Source: Hirsutella rhossiliensis
Lineage: Eukaryota > Ascomycota > Sordariomycetes > Hypocreales > Ophiocordycipitaceae
DNA length: 64,000 nucleotides
Assembly (NCBI RefSeq): GCF_020360975.1
Contig: NW_025408671.1
Location: 3,286,001 to 3,350,000 of the forward strand
Direction: 5' to 3'
Shown here: positions 1 through 11,849 of the stretch, in pieces
Layout: every line of letters begins with the position of its first letter
Position numbering within the stretch: position 1 is the stretch's first letter
Program-made: the position numbers and the translations under genes
The notes under the pieces: generated by a model
What the model was told of the DNA's origin: nothing
Database searches by the model: none
The model's input: only the letters and a program-made list of their open reading frames with translations

Positions 1-443
1 CGACAAGTTTGTCGCTGCCCTCAAGGATCGCTTTGGCGACCTCGGTCTCATGTGCGTCATCCACCCGCCTCCCCATTCTCGTTCTTCTCCTCTCTGTTCC
101 TCTGCCTTGAGACAAAAAGGCCCTGCATTTTCCAGCCACAAAGCAGAGTGCGCGCCGTCGCTGACCCGGCTTGTTTGTCATGCGTTTTAGCTTCGCCATC
201 GGTGGCCAAATCTCCTTTGACGTCTTCCCCGAGGGCTGGGACAAGACGTACTGCCTCCGACACCTCGACGCCGAGGCCAAGAAGCCTGGCGGCATCGAGT
301 ACAAAACGATCCACTTCTTTGGCGACAAGACTTTCGAGGGCGGTAACGACTGGGAAATTTATAACCACCCGGCCACCACGGGCCACACCGTCAAGGGCCC
401 CGACGACACCATGCGTATCGTCAAGGAGCTCTTTGACCTGTAG
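1..443 (+). CDS. SEC53: Phosphomannomutase, C-terminal part (5' end outside window)
   Basis: Converts mannose-6-phosphate to mannose-1-phosphate for GDP-mannose, feeding N- and O-glycosylation and GPI anchors; a cytosolic HAD-fold enzyme. Two exons are visible: 1-51 (frame starts at base 2, reading [16 protein letters not shown]) and 191-443, joined across an intron 52-190 (GTGCGT donor, TTTTAG acceptor). The splice restores [24 protein letters not shown], the hallmark eukaryotic PMM block, followed by a conserved HFFGDKT...GGNDWEIY segment. The stop is TAG at 441-443. About 100 residues are present of a family usually near 250-270; the catalytic N-terminal Asp motif lies left of the window. 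The gene is convergent with the PhoD-like gene. Family identification is very secure; the symbol follows the yeast orthologue. Confidence 0.93.
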
Positions 444-852
444 ATGGTCATTTCGCGCTGGTGGACGTGCGGTAGAGATAGAATTGCCTTTACGACTGAG
501 GGCCGGAGAGCCTGTATCTACACCTGCATCTGTCAAAGGGAAAAATAAAGCACAATTTGGTTTACGGCGACGCTTGGCGATATGACGCCTGCCCCTCTAG
601 AAAATCCAACTTGCAACATGCAAGCCAACGATATCCGAGCATATTCGGAATCAGAGCAGCCGAGCCGGTCGCATCTCCTCAAAACCCCATGAAACATAAA
701 TCGTCATTGACGTATAAAGGTATTCCAAACTCCGACGTGGCCCGCCGAATACATGACCGCTTCCAACCCGCTTGGACATGATCCCCCTCCTCCTAATTGA
801 ACAACTCTCCCAGCAAGAGACTCTGTACAGAAATCCCATCGACTCCGACCCC
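444..852. other. Convergent intergenic spacer (PMM / PhoD-like gene)
   Basis: A 409-bp spacer between two gene 3' ends. Apart from the AATAAA hexamer I see no gene, repeat or RNA in it. Confidence 0.6.
544..549 (+). terminator. AATAAA-like poly(A) positioning element of the phosphomannomutase gene
   Basis: An AATAAA hexamer sits about 100 bp after the PMM stop in the convergent spacer. Placement fits a fungal poly(A) positioning element, but fungal signals are degenerate, so this is an inference from position. Confidence 0.35.
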
Positions 853-3800
853 TCACCGCCCAAAGTCCAGGTGCGGGACAATGACTGGTCCATACTTTGT
901 CGTCGCCTGGAACGCGCCGTCTCCCTGGACTATGAAATCCACGGCCAGACTGAGCTTGGAAAGGCCCTGCTGCTGCTGCTGGTGGCCGGCGAGGCTCGGG
1001 TTCGGGCTAAACGGCGTCTGGTTCGCCGCGTCCTGGTCAAAGGCGACAAAGGCAACGTAGTTGCGCCGACCCATGAGCCTCTTCATCTCGCGCGAAGCTC
1101 CGCTGGCGTCGGTGTGGAATATCTCCATCATGTCTTCCTTGGTGTCCGACACCTCGTGCGTCGACTTGTGCCCGTTCTGCGGTACGTATAGCGTCTTCTG
1201 GTTGTGCAGGAGCTTCAACACGTAGCCACCCTGGGGGGCCCCGACAATGGGCGACGAGATGATCTGGTACATGGTCTTGTGATCGCCCGGGTGAGTCGGG
1301 TCATGCACCAGACCGGCCCCGGAAGCGTTGACGTCTGCAACACGGTCAGTCAGTCCACACAATGCAGTCAAGACTAGCCAGTTCTGCGCACGCACCTCCG
1401 GATAAAAAGGTCATTCGAATGCCTTTTCGCTGAGAAATGCCCTGCAAGGTGCGGATGAAGTATGTTCGCTCCAGATCCTTGGTCTCATGCGTCCACATGT
1501 CCTTCAAGACTTCCTGAATGTCCAGCTCGCCGAACTGGTTCAGGACATTGCCCATCAAGCCCGTCTTGCCGACGGCCTTTTTCACATGAGAGAAGCCTTG
1601 CGCGACGACCTCTTTGCCTCCGACGACGCCCGCCATCGAGCTCGTGACCTTGCCCAGGATGTTGTACGTCGTGTTGACGGCCTTTTTGCCTGCCGCGACG
1701 GTGTTGGCCAGGCTCTCGACGCCCTCGAGCCTCGGGTAGACCAAGGGGACCGAGACCATCCAGATGACATGCTGGACGCTGGGGGGGAGCGTCGCGACCT
1801 TGGGAAAGATGCCCTGGTATGTCGGCCCAGCCATCACTCGAGCCTGGGTCCTCTCCGAACGGCAGTCGGATCCGACGACTGCCATTGCCGGCCCCAGATG
1901 CTTGACGAAATGCCAGCCGACGCCGGTGACGGTGAAGATGTCATGATCGGTGCTGACGTTGCGCATCATCTCTACCGTAGTGTGGTGCTGGAACAAAAGA
2001 TACATGTCTGTGGCGATGCGCCCGATGTTCTTGAACATGGGCGAAGCCTGCATATACGCTGGATAGGATCCGTACCCATCAAATCTGACCCCAGTCAGTG
2101 AATCAACTTGGACACGTCGTACCAAGCCGTGAACTTACATGTCGTGGTCGTTGATTTGCAGGACGTGCGGAATCTGAGCGAATGCCTCCCTCAAAAAAGG
2201 CTGGTCAAAGTGACTGGTGTAAAAGTGAAAGTAGGCGTGCGAGACATCCTCCTCATGGCGCGCGGTCCATTGGACGTTCTTCTTGTTGTCTCTGCCGCTC
2301 ATGGCCAGCCACTGCCTGAGCAGGGGCACTTCTTTCCACAGTCGATCGCCGTAGATCTGGTCGCCAAGGCCAAGTTGCACATGGAAGCCGCCACAGTCAA
2401 TGTTCTTTTGCAGCACGTCTTTCCACATGAAGCCAACTCCGCCGAGCCTGGCTCTTTCGTTTTGCGACGTACCGGCCGCAAAGTCGTTTCCAGAGTGAGC
2501 AATGAACCTCCAACCCGTCTCGTGCCGGCCGGCCACAACGAACTCGTACCGCGTGCATCCTAGGTGGGACGTGACGGCATACGTCCACCTCTCCGTGCCG
2601 CCCTCGCCCATTTGCAATTCCACTTCGTACCTGTAGAAGGACCAGCGCTGGTGCGTGGAGACAACACGAGGCTGCAGCTGCCTTGGGTTTGGGGAGAGGT
2701 CGACGCTCAGATGCATGTGAATGGTCGGGGGTTGGGGCGCATCTGTGACTATGAGTATGCTTCCGCACCACATGCCCTTCTCGACGTCCATGTTGATATA
2801 TCTCAAATAAGGACCAAAGTAGACACCATTTGTCGGCTGGATTCTGTACATGTCGACGCCTGAGCTCGGAGGCGGGCCGGAGAAGCCAGCAGCCGAGGGC
2901 GTTTGCGAAGCCGCGACACTCATGATGCTCTCGGCATAGCCGGGGGTGTGCGGAGAGAACATTGGCGACGCCATGGACTGCTTTCCGAACATTGGCGACG
3001 TCAAGGGATTTCCATAGGTGGAAGCGGTGGGCGAGAGCGGTGTCTGCTCATGCTGGATGGGATTGGGGCCTTTGGGAAATTCCCACTGCGTGGCTTGCGT
3101 GGCCAGGTGAATGTAGTAGTACTGGCCTGAGTTCTGATCCAGATGAGCTATCCATCCCTCGGGCAATGGCGGCGGGGATGCGGGTGTTGGCGCTTGGAGA
3201 GAAGGAGTCGACGCAACCTGCACGGACTGGCCGTTTGCCTCTGGTCGAGGGTCGTTGGCGAAGGCGGGATGACCCGGGTGCTGAAGCGCGGGTGAGGCAA
3301 GAGACGTTGCCGACGCCGACGACGCAGGCTTTCGTGGTGGAGAAGACGAGGGGCCGGCTGGGGCAGTGTCAGGCCGGGCGGGCTGCTGTTGAGGGCGCTG
3401 TTTCTCTTTTGAATAGTCTCCGTTGGGATTGACTCTGGAATATGCCGGAGGCGGCGTCTTTGTGCCCACGCGCTGGTAATCTTGCTCCAAGACGCTGACT
3501 TGCGGGACCGAATCCCCTTGAGTCTGCACGGGCTGTTCCGGCGGCGGATCAAAGGTTGGCCGCGAGGGCGTGTCGGCGACGGGGTTCGCCCCCTGATATA
3601 CTGTGGGAGGGCCCGAGGGTGCCTGGCCGGGGGACTCGGTGGGTGTCCAAGGACGCTGAGGTTGAGGAGCCTGGTGGCCGTACTGCGCAAGCCTCTGAGC
3701 GGCGGCAGCACTCTGTGCTTGATGAGCCTGCAGGCTGTTGAGAGTGGCCGTCCCCGCAATACCAGATGCAGCATATCGGGCCTCGATGCCGCCGGCTGAC

Positions 3801-4453
3801 GCAGTTCCAGGTTCGACAATGGGTGTCTCCGGGGGCGGAGGCGATCCACGAGTGGCCCTCGTCGTCGAGTTGGAGGCCGTCGAGGCAAAACGATTAACAC
3901 CTTGGTCGTCGACTTTCAGCTGGTCGTTGAGTTGCTGGTGATGCGGGTCACTGTCGGGCAATGCGGCGCCAGAGGCAGGCGGAGGGTAGTTTGTCTTTTT
4001 TGGATAGCTGGGATAGTTTGCGCTCGAGGAGCCGGGCCGTGTCTGCTCCTTCAGAGGCCTCGCGAAAAGGCCAAGGTCGGCCTCGGGGCTCGGAGGAGAG
4101 TGGATGACTTTGGGCGAGGCTCCTCTCCTCTCGGCGAGGCCAGGCCGCTTCTCTCCTTGATTGGTATCTATACGAGGACTTATACCGGCGTAGGCTGAGC
4201 CAAAGGGCTTTGGAGGAGTCGGTTTGCGCACGTCATCGTCGTCGGGAAATGGCAGCGGGGCGGCAGAGCTCGAGGCACCCGGCGGCAGGGGAAAAGTCGG
4301 CTTGGAGGAGGAAGCGGAGGGGCGGCGGACACGGCTGGGGCTCTGGGGCTTGAAGATACGCAGGGGCTGGACAGTCGGACTATCGGCACAGTCGTCGGGG
4401 GCAGGCTTGCTGAGGAACATCTCCCCTTCAGGGATGCCGCGGCTGGACTCCAT
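853..4453 (-). CDS. WW-domain protein with PhoD-like metallophosphatase domain
   Basis: Three exons: 4453-2139, 2084-1396, 1334-853 (introns of 54 and 61 bp, GTAAGT and GTGCGT donors), giving 1161 codons. Residues 1 to about 420 are low-complexity, rich in Pro/Ser/Gln. A WW domain lies near residues 428-462 (LPEGW...GQYYY...TQWEFP). From about 515 to the C terminus is a fungal PhoD-like phosphatase region. It includes LGLGDQIYGD and NDHDIFDGYGSYP, Asp/His motifs expected to bind metal in this phosphatase superfamily. The first intron splits the second motif (HD|IFDG), so both sides of the splice are confirmed. No signal peptide or membrane segment is evident. Substrate is unknown; the WW domain suggests recruitment by proline-rich partners. 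The start is the first ATG of the open frame and could be later within the disordered part. Confidence 0.8.
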
Positions 4454-4920
4454 GTCGCTTCACGGAGGCGTATGCTGGATCAAGGAAGGTATAGGGTTTG
4501 AAGCAGAGCTCCCTCCCTCTGTGGAGAAGGGCCGCGCAAGCGGCCTGGCAACGATGTGCTCAGCGCGGAGAGGGACGAGAAAGCAGAGCGGCTAGGCGAG
4601 CGATGTCAACGTGGACTGGTAGACGCGGTCGACACCCCAAGCGGCTGGGTCGCAGATTGGGCCGCGCCGGGAGGCTATGCCAAGGAATTTGTATATCAAA
4701 GGACGTGGCGAGCTTGTCGACGGGGCAAGAGGATATGAGCGGCGGTGAGACGGCGGAAGCGCAGCACGGAAAGGAAATGACGGGGCAACGAGACGAAAGG
4801 GACAAAGGGTTGAGGTTTAAGACAAAGACAAGCTCCCCAAGGCGGGTGGATATGGATTATAGAGGGGATGGATGGATCTGATGGAGGGGAAATCCATCCA
4901 TCCCGAGGTGGAGCGGGACA

Positions 4921-4960
4921 GGAACAGGGAGGAACAGGGAGGAACAGGGAGGAACAGGGG
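4921..4960 (+). repeat. 10-bp tandem repeat, four copies
   Basis: The unit GGAACAGGGA is repeated four times head to tail, the last copy differing by one base. It lies in the divergent promoter region, is purine-only except for one C per unit, and is a likely length-variable minisatellite. Confidence 0.9.
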
Positions 4961-5490
4961 ACTGCTGGGCGGCAACGCAACGGTTAGCGGCCGAGAGGGC
5001 TTCTCCAGCGGTGGCCACGGGCTCTTTAGTGGACCGCAGCCAGCTGTCTCTAGCGGGTCGCACAACGCAGCGGCGCCTTGGACGCGGCCGTGATTGGCTG
5101 GCCGGCCTTCGGGTCCAGCCTCTAAGCGCCGGGGGCACAGGAAGCAAACCGCGCCGAGGCTTTCTCTCGCTTGGCTTGGTGCTTTTATTTCCAAAAGCTG
5201 CGCCTCGCCCCTCTTTTCCTCTCTTCCTCTCTTCCCTTCCCAGGCCGTCTCGTTAATCTGCGGGCCAGGACCCAGCGGCAAAAACGCTCTGGCTGGCCAA
5301 TCAAAGGTCATGCGTCTTGCTGCCGAGCTTGCGAATGCGCGTTGAGTTCCCTGCGACGCCATCGGATAAGACATCTCTGGACTTACTGTAGAGTTGTGAA
5401 GAAGACAAGGTGGAGCCCTCGAGGTACGGTATCTTAGTCAAGGGGCTCCAGTGCCGGGGACCAAAAAAGAGTGGGACACCCCGGCACTCT

Positions 5491-5496
5491 ACGCGT
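5491..5496 (+). promoter_or_regulatory. MCB-like element (ACGCGT) upstream of MSH3
   Basis: A perfect ACGCGT lies 107 bp before the MSH3 start codon, and a further GACGCGCC-type sequence lies near 5519. ACGCGT is the MluI cell-cycle box bound by MBF in yeasts, where other mismatch-repair MSH genes are G1/S-regulated. The hexamer also occurs elsewhere in this GC-rich window, so function is only suggested. Confidence 0.3.
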
Positions 5497-5602
5497 TGCC
5501 AGGGTCCCTCCCAACCAAAGACGCGCCGCGCCGTAGCTTCAAAATCGACCGTCCATCACCAACATTCATCGTTTGCACCACCACCCAGCACCGGCCCTCA
5601 CC

Positions 5603-8600
5603 ATGGCCCCCGTGTCCAGCAAGAAGCAGCAGTCCTTGACGTCCTTCTTCACCCCAAAGACCGTCAACGGACTGGCCGCTTCCTTTGAGAAGCAGAGCCG
5701 CGCATCCGCCTCGCCCAGCGACGACGCCTCGTCCCGGAAACGACCGCTCGACGACGTCGCAGACGAGCCAAAGGGCAGACCCGACCGCACGTCCAAGAAG
5801 GCCAGGTCCTCGCCTGCAGAAGCCCAAGCACAAGACGGCGACGTCGCTGCACCACCCTCACCCCCCGCCGCGCCACCAGCACGCGCCGACCGCTACATCT
5901 ACGACGCAGCAAGCTCGGCCACCAACCATGACTCCCATCAGGCTCAGGTAGACGAGGCGACGAGGCGAAATAACGACGAGCTGCACCGGCGGTTTGTCAA
6001 AAAGCTGGGCCACCCCGATGCCTTATCCTGGCGAGCCCGCCAACAGCCAGAAGATGTCCCGGCCGGCGAGGACGATGGAGACGCCGAAGCAGATGACGAC
6101 GAGTCTCCGGCACCCGCCAAGTTAAAGAAAAAGTCGTCCAAATCGGGCAAGCTGACGCCAATGGAGACGCAGTTCCTCGAAATCAAGAGAAAGCATATGG
6201 ACACTGTCCTCATCGTCGAGGTCGGCTACAAGTTCCGCTTCTTTGGCGAAGACGCCCGAATCGCCGCAAAGGAGCTGAGCATTGTGTGCATCCCAGGCAA
6301 GATGCGATATGACGAGCGTGAGTTGACCCTTGGCTGTCTATCCAATCAAAATCTGTGCTGACCGGAAAGCTAGATCCGTCGGAAGCTCACCTGGACCGCT
6401 TCGCCTCCGCAAGCATCCCCGTACACAGGCTATCCGTCCACGCCAAGCGGCTCGTTGCGGCCGGGCATAAAGTCGGAGTCGTCCGCCAGATTGAGACAGC
6501 CGCCCTCAAAAAGGCGGGCGACAACCGCAATACACCCTTTGTCAGGAAGCTCACCAGCCTCTACACCAAAGGCACCTACATCGACGAGAACGGCGAGCTG
6601 GACCAGCAGACCGAGGGCGCACCCTCGGGCGGTTATCTGCTGTCCATTACCGAGACCAAGTCCAAGGGCTCGGGGACGGACGAAAAGGTCGACGTGGGCA
6701 TCCTCGCCGTCCAGCCGGCCACGGGAGACATCATCTACGACAACTTTGAAGACGGCTTCATGCGGAGCGAGATTGAGACGAGGCTGCTGCACATATCGCC
6801 CTGCGAGTTCCTCATCGTGGGCGAGCTCACAAAGGGCACCGAAAAGCTGGTCCAGCACCTGTCTGGGAGCAGCACCAACGTCTTTGGCGACCGCAGTCGC
6901 GTCGAGCGCGTGCCCAGGAGCCAGACCATGGCCGCCGAGGCCTCGTCGCACGTTGCGCAGTTCTATGCCGACGGGCTCAAGGACGCCTCCGAGGACCGCC
7001 CCACGGCCGCTCTCCTCGAAAAGGTGCTGAAGCTGCCCGAGCCCGTCACGGTGTGCCTCTCCGCCATGATCAACCACCTCAAGGAGTACGGGCTCGAGCA
7101 CATCTTCAACCTGACCAAGTACTTTCAAAACTTCAGCACGCGCTCCCACATGCTCATCAACGGCACCACGCTCGAGAGCCTCGAGGTGTACCGCAACTCG
7201 ACCGACCGTTCCGAGAGGGGCAGCCTCTTCTGGGCCCTCGACAAGACGCTCACCCGCTTCGGCCAGCGGCTCCTGCGCAAGTGGGTCGGCCGCCCGCTGC
7301 TCGACCAGGACCGCCTCGAGGAGAGGATGGCGGCGGTGCAGGAGCTTCTCGACAAGCAGTCGACGGCGCCCCTCAACGAGCTGGAGAAGCTACTCTCGTC
7401 GGTCAAGATTGACCTTGAGCGCAGCCTGATCCGCATCTACTACGGCAAGTGCACGAGGCCCGAGCTCCTCTCGGCCCTCCAGACTCTGCAGAGGATCGCG
7501 ACCTACTACTCGGCGCAGAGGTCGTCGTCGGCGGCCGCCCCGTTTTCGGCCGCCCTGCTGGCATCGGCCACCGGCACCCTGCCCCAGATCCTCGATGCCG
7601 TCGTCTCCTACCTCGAGCGCATAAACCTCCAGGCAGCCCGCAAGGACGACAAGTACGGCTTCTTCCGCGACGACTTCCAGACCGAGGACATCCAGGACCA
7701 CCAGCTCGGCATCGCTCACGTGGAGCACGAGCTCGACGCCCACCGCGCCGTCGCCGCCGACAAGATCAAAAAGAACAAGGTCGAGTACGTCACCGTCGCC
7801 GGCATAGAGTACCTCATAGAGGTGCCCAATTCCGAAATCAAAAACGTGCCCGCCTCGTGGAGCAAGATATCCGGCACCAAGAAGCTCTCGCGCTTCCACA
7901 CCCCCGAGGTCCTCGGCCTCATCGCCGAGCGCGACCAACATCGAGAGGCCCTCGCTGCCGCCTGCGACAAGGCCTTCAAGGACCTCCTCGCCGAAATCTC
8001 CGCCGACTACCAGCCCCTCCGCGACGCCGTCGCGGCCCTGGCCACCCTCGACTGCCTCCTGTCCCTGTCCAAGGTTGCCGCCCAGCCCGGCTACAGCAGG
8101 CCGACATTTTTGCCGTCGTCGTCGGAGCCCTCCATCTCCATCTCCCAGGGCCGCCACCCCATCGCCGAGCACACCCTCGAGGCCGGCTACATCCCCTTCA
8201 CCACGGCGCTCGCCCACCCCTCCCCGCTAGCCTACCTCATCACCGGGCCCAACATGGGTGGCAAGTCGTCCTTTGTCCGCGCCCTGGCCCTCATCGTCCT
8301 CCTCGCCCAGATCGGCTCCTTCGTCCCCGCAGACTCCCTCTCCCTCACCCTCTGCGACGCCATCCACACCCGCACCGGCGCCCAGGACAACCTCTTTGCC
8401 GGCGAGTCCACCTTCATGGTCGAGGTCTCGGAGACGGCTCGCATCCTGCGCTCCGCCACCCCGCGCAGCCTCGTCATCCTCGACGAGCTCGGCCGCGGCA
8501 CCAGCACCCACGACGGCGCCGCCATTGCCCATGCCGTCCTGCAGCACATAGTCACCGAGACGCGCTGCCTTACCCTCTTCATCACCCACTACCAGAACCT

Positions 8601-8922
8601 GGCCCGTGTCGTCGACGGCCTCGACGGCGTCAAGAACGTACACATGAAGTTCCGGGCCGACGACGGCGCCGACGGCGAGGAGATCACTTTTCTCTACGAA
8701 GTGGGCGAAGGCGTCGCTCACCGGTCCTATGGCCTCAACGTTGCCCGCTTGGCGCGTATTCCCAAAAAGGTACTCGATGTGGCCGCCGGCAAGTCGGCTG
8801 ACCTGGAGCTGGAGGTCAGGACGCGCCGACTCAGGGGGGCATGTCGCACATTGAACGACATCATTACGGGCGATGCTTCGGAACAGCTGCCGCAGCTTAT
8901 GGCCAGCATCGCGCAGCTGTAA
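5603..8922 (+). CDS. MSH3: DNA mismatch repair protein Msh3 (MutS-beta subunit)
   Basis: Partner of Msh2 in MutS-beta, which recognises insertion/deletion loops in the nucleus. Two exons, 5603-6317 and 6374-8922 (56-bp intron, GTGAGT donor), encode 1087 residues, normal for fungal Msh3. The start ATG (ACCATGG context) places a PCNA-interaction box at residues 9-16 (Q-x-x-L-x-x-F-F), typical of Msh3/Msh6 N termini. A disordered acidic/basic region runs to about 185. The mismatch-binding MutS I domain begins near 185 ([10 protein letters not shown]), followed by connector, lever and clamp domains. The ATPase domain carries Walker A GPNMGGKS at 863-870 and Walker [11 protein letters not shown] with D942/E943. 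Msh3 rather than Msh6 is favoured by the overall sequence style. A convergent zinc-finger gene lies downstream. Confidence 0.95.
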
Positions 8923-9822
8923 CTCGTACCCTTGGTTTCCATCACCACATACAATGTGTCAGTACGAAGGTTAGTGCCTATTTCTGCGTGGCTGCCACGT
9001 CTAGTCCGCCAGATATAGCGTGTTTGGAAGACGAGATGATCTTTGTGATCTCAACCATGCGTTTAAGGCCCTGGTGCCTCTTGAGTGATATTTCACCAAT
9101 GATCGTGAGCAAACGATTATACCACCGCCTTCCCGAGCCCAATCCCAGCCGATTCATCCATCGTGATTCCCCAATAAGTGCCAGCACCTGGCCCGATCGT
9201 GAGTGCAAAAGAAAACCCATGCATGGATCTCATCTCGAGTGGACCCCTGAGAAACAAACGTCCCATAGAAGCCTCCTGCATAATGTGCATGCTGCAATCA
9301 ATGCATTGCTTCGCGGCCGTACGCGAAACCTCCAACAAATAACCCGTTTTACGGAGAGGGAAAGAAAAGGAAACAAAAGAGACATGGAAAGGAGAGGACG
9401 ACTCAAATGAAGCGCTTCTTCCCGTGGCGAGAGGAGCGCCCCTCAAATTGCCACCGCTGTCGGGATCATGGTGTACAGTATCCTTCTTCGATGGCATTCG
9501 ACGCGTCGTCTCATAATTCGGAGGCGAATGAGTTGAGACTCGAATCGTGATTCCACGATTTGCTTTTGGAAGAAAAAAAGTGAAGAGGGGCGAGGAGAAG
9601 CGCCAACGTGCGCGATGGTAAGCTCCGCGTAGAAATATCAGATTCGCAAGGATGACATGGCCCTACTTCTTCACTTGAGCACCAGTCGCGTCGCTCTCGA
9701 ACCAAGAAATGCGGTTGTTCAACGCAGTCCCTCTTTAGACTCAAGATGGAGAGCGTCAATGAGTCACCGGCTCGTCCAAAATCGATTCAGATCCCTCTGC
9801 ATCGCAGGGAATGGAAGGGATG
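8923..9822. other. Convergent intergenic spacer (MSH3 / zinc-finger gene)
   Basis: A 900-bp spacer between two 3' ends, moderately AT-richer than the genes. It carries scattered ATG codons and short frames without domain content. I see no supported gene or RNA. Confidence 0.55.
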
Positions 9823-11849
9823 TTAGATGTCCAGCTCTTGTTCGCCAAGGTCTTCGTGAGACTCAACGCCGTTATCCGTAGGCTGCGCATCCCATATGCC
9901 GTTCAAGGTAAAGGTGGATTGCTTAACGTCGCTCGAGGGGGTATTCTCGATATCGTCGCACATATGAGCCTCAACCTTAATGTTGGGTCCAGTTGCGCGT
10001 TGCTCGTGATCGTGAACTGCGCGACTGTGGTCTCGACCGCGGTTAATCGGAGTGAAGCTAAACGAGGACATTGCTTGGCTTGTGTGCGGCTGACTGAATG
10101 AAGTGAGGAACATTCGATCATGGGAGAAGAGTGGATTCGACTCGGACATGGTGAGGAACTGATTGTTGCCTGGGTTGGACAGTGAGTCGCCTGCTCCAGA
10201 CGAATAGTCCCCATGTTTGGCTTGCGGGAGGTTGTTGGGGTTCAGGCGAAAATTGTCTTGAGAAAGGGCGCCGAAGTGGCTGTTGCCAGCAAATGAAAGC
10301 CTCGCGGAACCGCCATACATGGTCGCATCAGTGAGCCCGTACGATGTCTCGACATTTGCAAGAGAGCCTTGGCTGGTTAGCATTCCCAGTCTTTGGAGAA
10401 AATCGGCCTGGCAAGCGCCTCGTGACTCACTCAAGTTCAAATGGCTACCTTGGCCGAGGTACCCATTAACGGGACCTCTGCCCCGTTGGGACTCTCGCGA
10501 ACAAAACAAACGAGTTGAAAGATCTCTGGAAGGGGTTGGTGACACCACATTCGAGTGGGATATCGGGTTGAGCGCATGCAGCCCGAGTCGATCACGCGTA
10601 TCAAACCTGGTACATAATAAGCTTCCATCCCTTCGGACCAACAGCTGGGGATCGCCCTACTTTCGGTCTTGATGAGTCGGCGTTGCAAAGGAGCGGTCTT
10701 CGTAAATCCCTGAATCAGTCAGAGCCGGGTCGAGAGCTGGAAAACAAAGCATACCGGGGCCCCCATCATCGTCTTGAAAAATATCGTGGCCGTTTCGGAA
10801 GCCGCCGAGAGACGGGCTTTGCTCGGAGCTTGTGTCGCAATCGTATTCCAGCTGGATGTGCGGTACCCTGTTGCTCCTCGCCAAAGTGCTGCGGCCTGGG
10901 CGTCGGATGGCGCCGCGAGGAACGTTGGCAGAGATATCTGCCAGCGCTTCGGTTCTTTTCCGTTTGGGCTTGCCTGCCTTCTTGGGTGTCTCCTGAAAGT
11001 TAGCAGCGCAGGTTGACAAGAGAACAGATTCGGGAACCCACCTCCTCTTCCTGGCCAGGGATCGGCGATGAGCCATCGTATACGCCTTTGACCCTTTCAA
11101 CTTCGAAGTCCGAGGTCATGACAACCTGTGTAGGCTCAATACCCTCAGAAACCCTGCGCATCTTCTCAATGACAGAGTTGGGCTTGCGCTGATTGCGAGT
11201 TCGCCTCATGTCCTCGTTGGCAAGGTCCATCTTGCCCATACCTGGCCAGACTTGACCCTTGAGTGACAGCGTGTCATTGCTGGGGAAGAGGTCGTCTTGG
11301 TGCTCGGCATCGTAGTCAGAAGCAAAGAATCCGGGGAACAGTGGATATTCTTGGGCAAACTCCTCCTGTTCGGATTTGACAGCCGTGCCGCTGCCCAGTC
11401 GCTTCGTCCTTCGCTTCGTCTGCTGGCTGTGTCAGCCGCCTTGCCTCTCGTCTTCCTCGTCGTCGAGTGCGGGGTGCACGAACCTTGGGTGCAGGGAAGG
11501 GAGTGACTCCTCGGGCGCGTCGGGTCTTTGCAGCCTCTTTCAGCTGCTTCGCCTTCATCCTCTCGACGAGGAGAGCCTCGATGCCATTATCCTTGTACCA
11601 GTTCTCGTACTGGTCCATAACGACAGAGGCTTCGAGATCTTGGTGGGATTTGAGCCTGGTCTGAGTCTCATGATGAAGATGGCCTTTGGATGCAATGTGC
11701 GTCAGCAAGTGTGACACGTCGGAGAAGCGCGGCGTTTCGGGGCAGACGGTGCAGAGGAGCGGTATCTGCCTGTTTGCCGAGCCGGGAGTGTCGCTTCTCA
11801 TGGTGGCCAGAGACGCCATGTCCTGCGTAGGTAGCACTGCATCAGTCAT
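9823..11849 (-). CDS. Uncharacterised fungal C2H2-type zinc-finger protein (model uncertain at an in-frame TAG)
   Basis: Exon 1 is 11849-11484, exon 2 11419-11042 and exon 3 starts at 10992; the introns are 64 and 49 bp. Exon 1 encodes a finger-like CTVC...H-x5-H (C-x2-C-x14-H-x5-H) near residues 40-65, then a basic helical stretch. Exons 2-3 have KRRTKR and KAGKPKRKR nuclear-localisation-like clusters. The frame meets TAG at 10657-10659 (359-residue product) but stays open in the same frame to 9823. Removing a 54-bp segment 10607-10660 (GTAGGG...CAG, no good branch site) would give 619 residues. The start could be ATG 11849 or 11819 (MASLATMRSD). Probably nuclear; I cannot assign a named family. 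A stop polymorphism, sequencing error or true short form are alternatives. Confidence 0.6.

Larger units (their letters stand above)
4454..5602. other. Divergent promoter region (PhoD-like gene / MSH3)
   Basis: This 1.15-kb region separates two divergently transcribed genes. It holds a 10-bp tandem repeat (4921-4960), pyrimidine-rich stretches around 5208-5240, and an ACGCGT hexamer at 5491-5496 near MSH3. I see no supported gene. Confidence 0.6.

Noticed and set aside
7449..8801. 450-codon plus-strand frame
   Set aside because: Overlaps MSH3 in another frame; Arg/Pro-rich composition is typical of an out-of-frame reading of GC-rich coding sequence.
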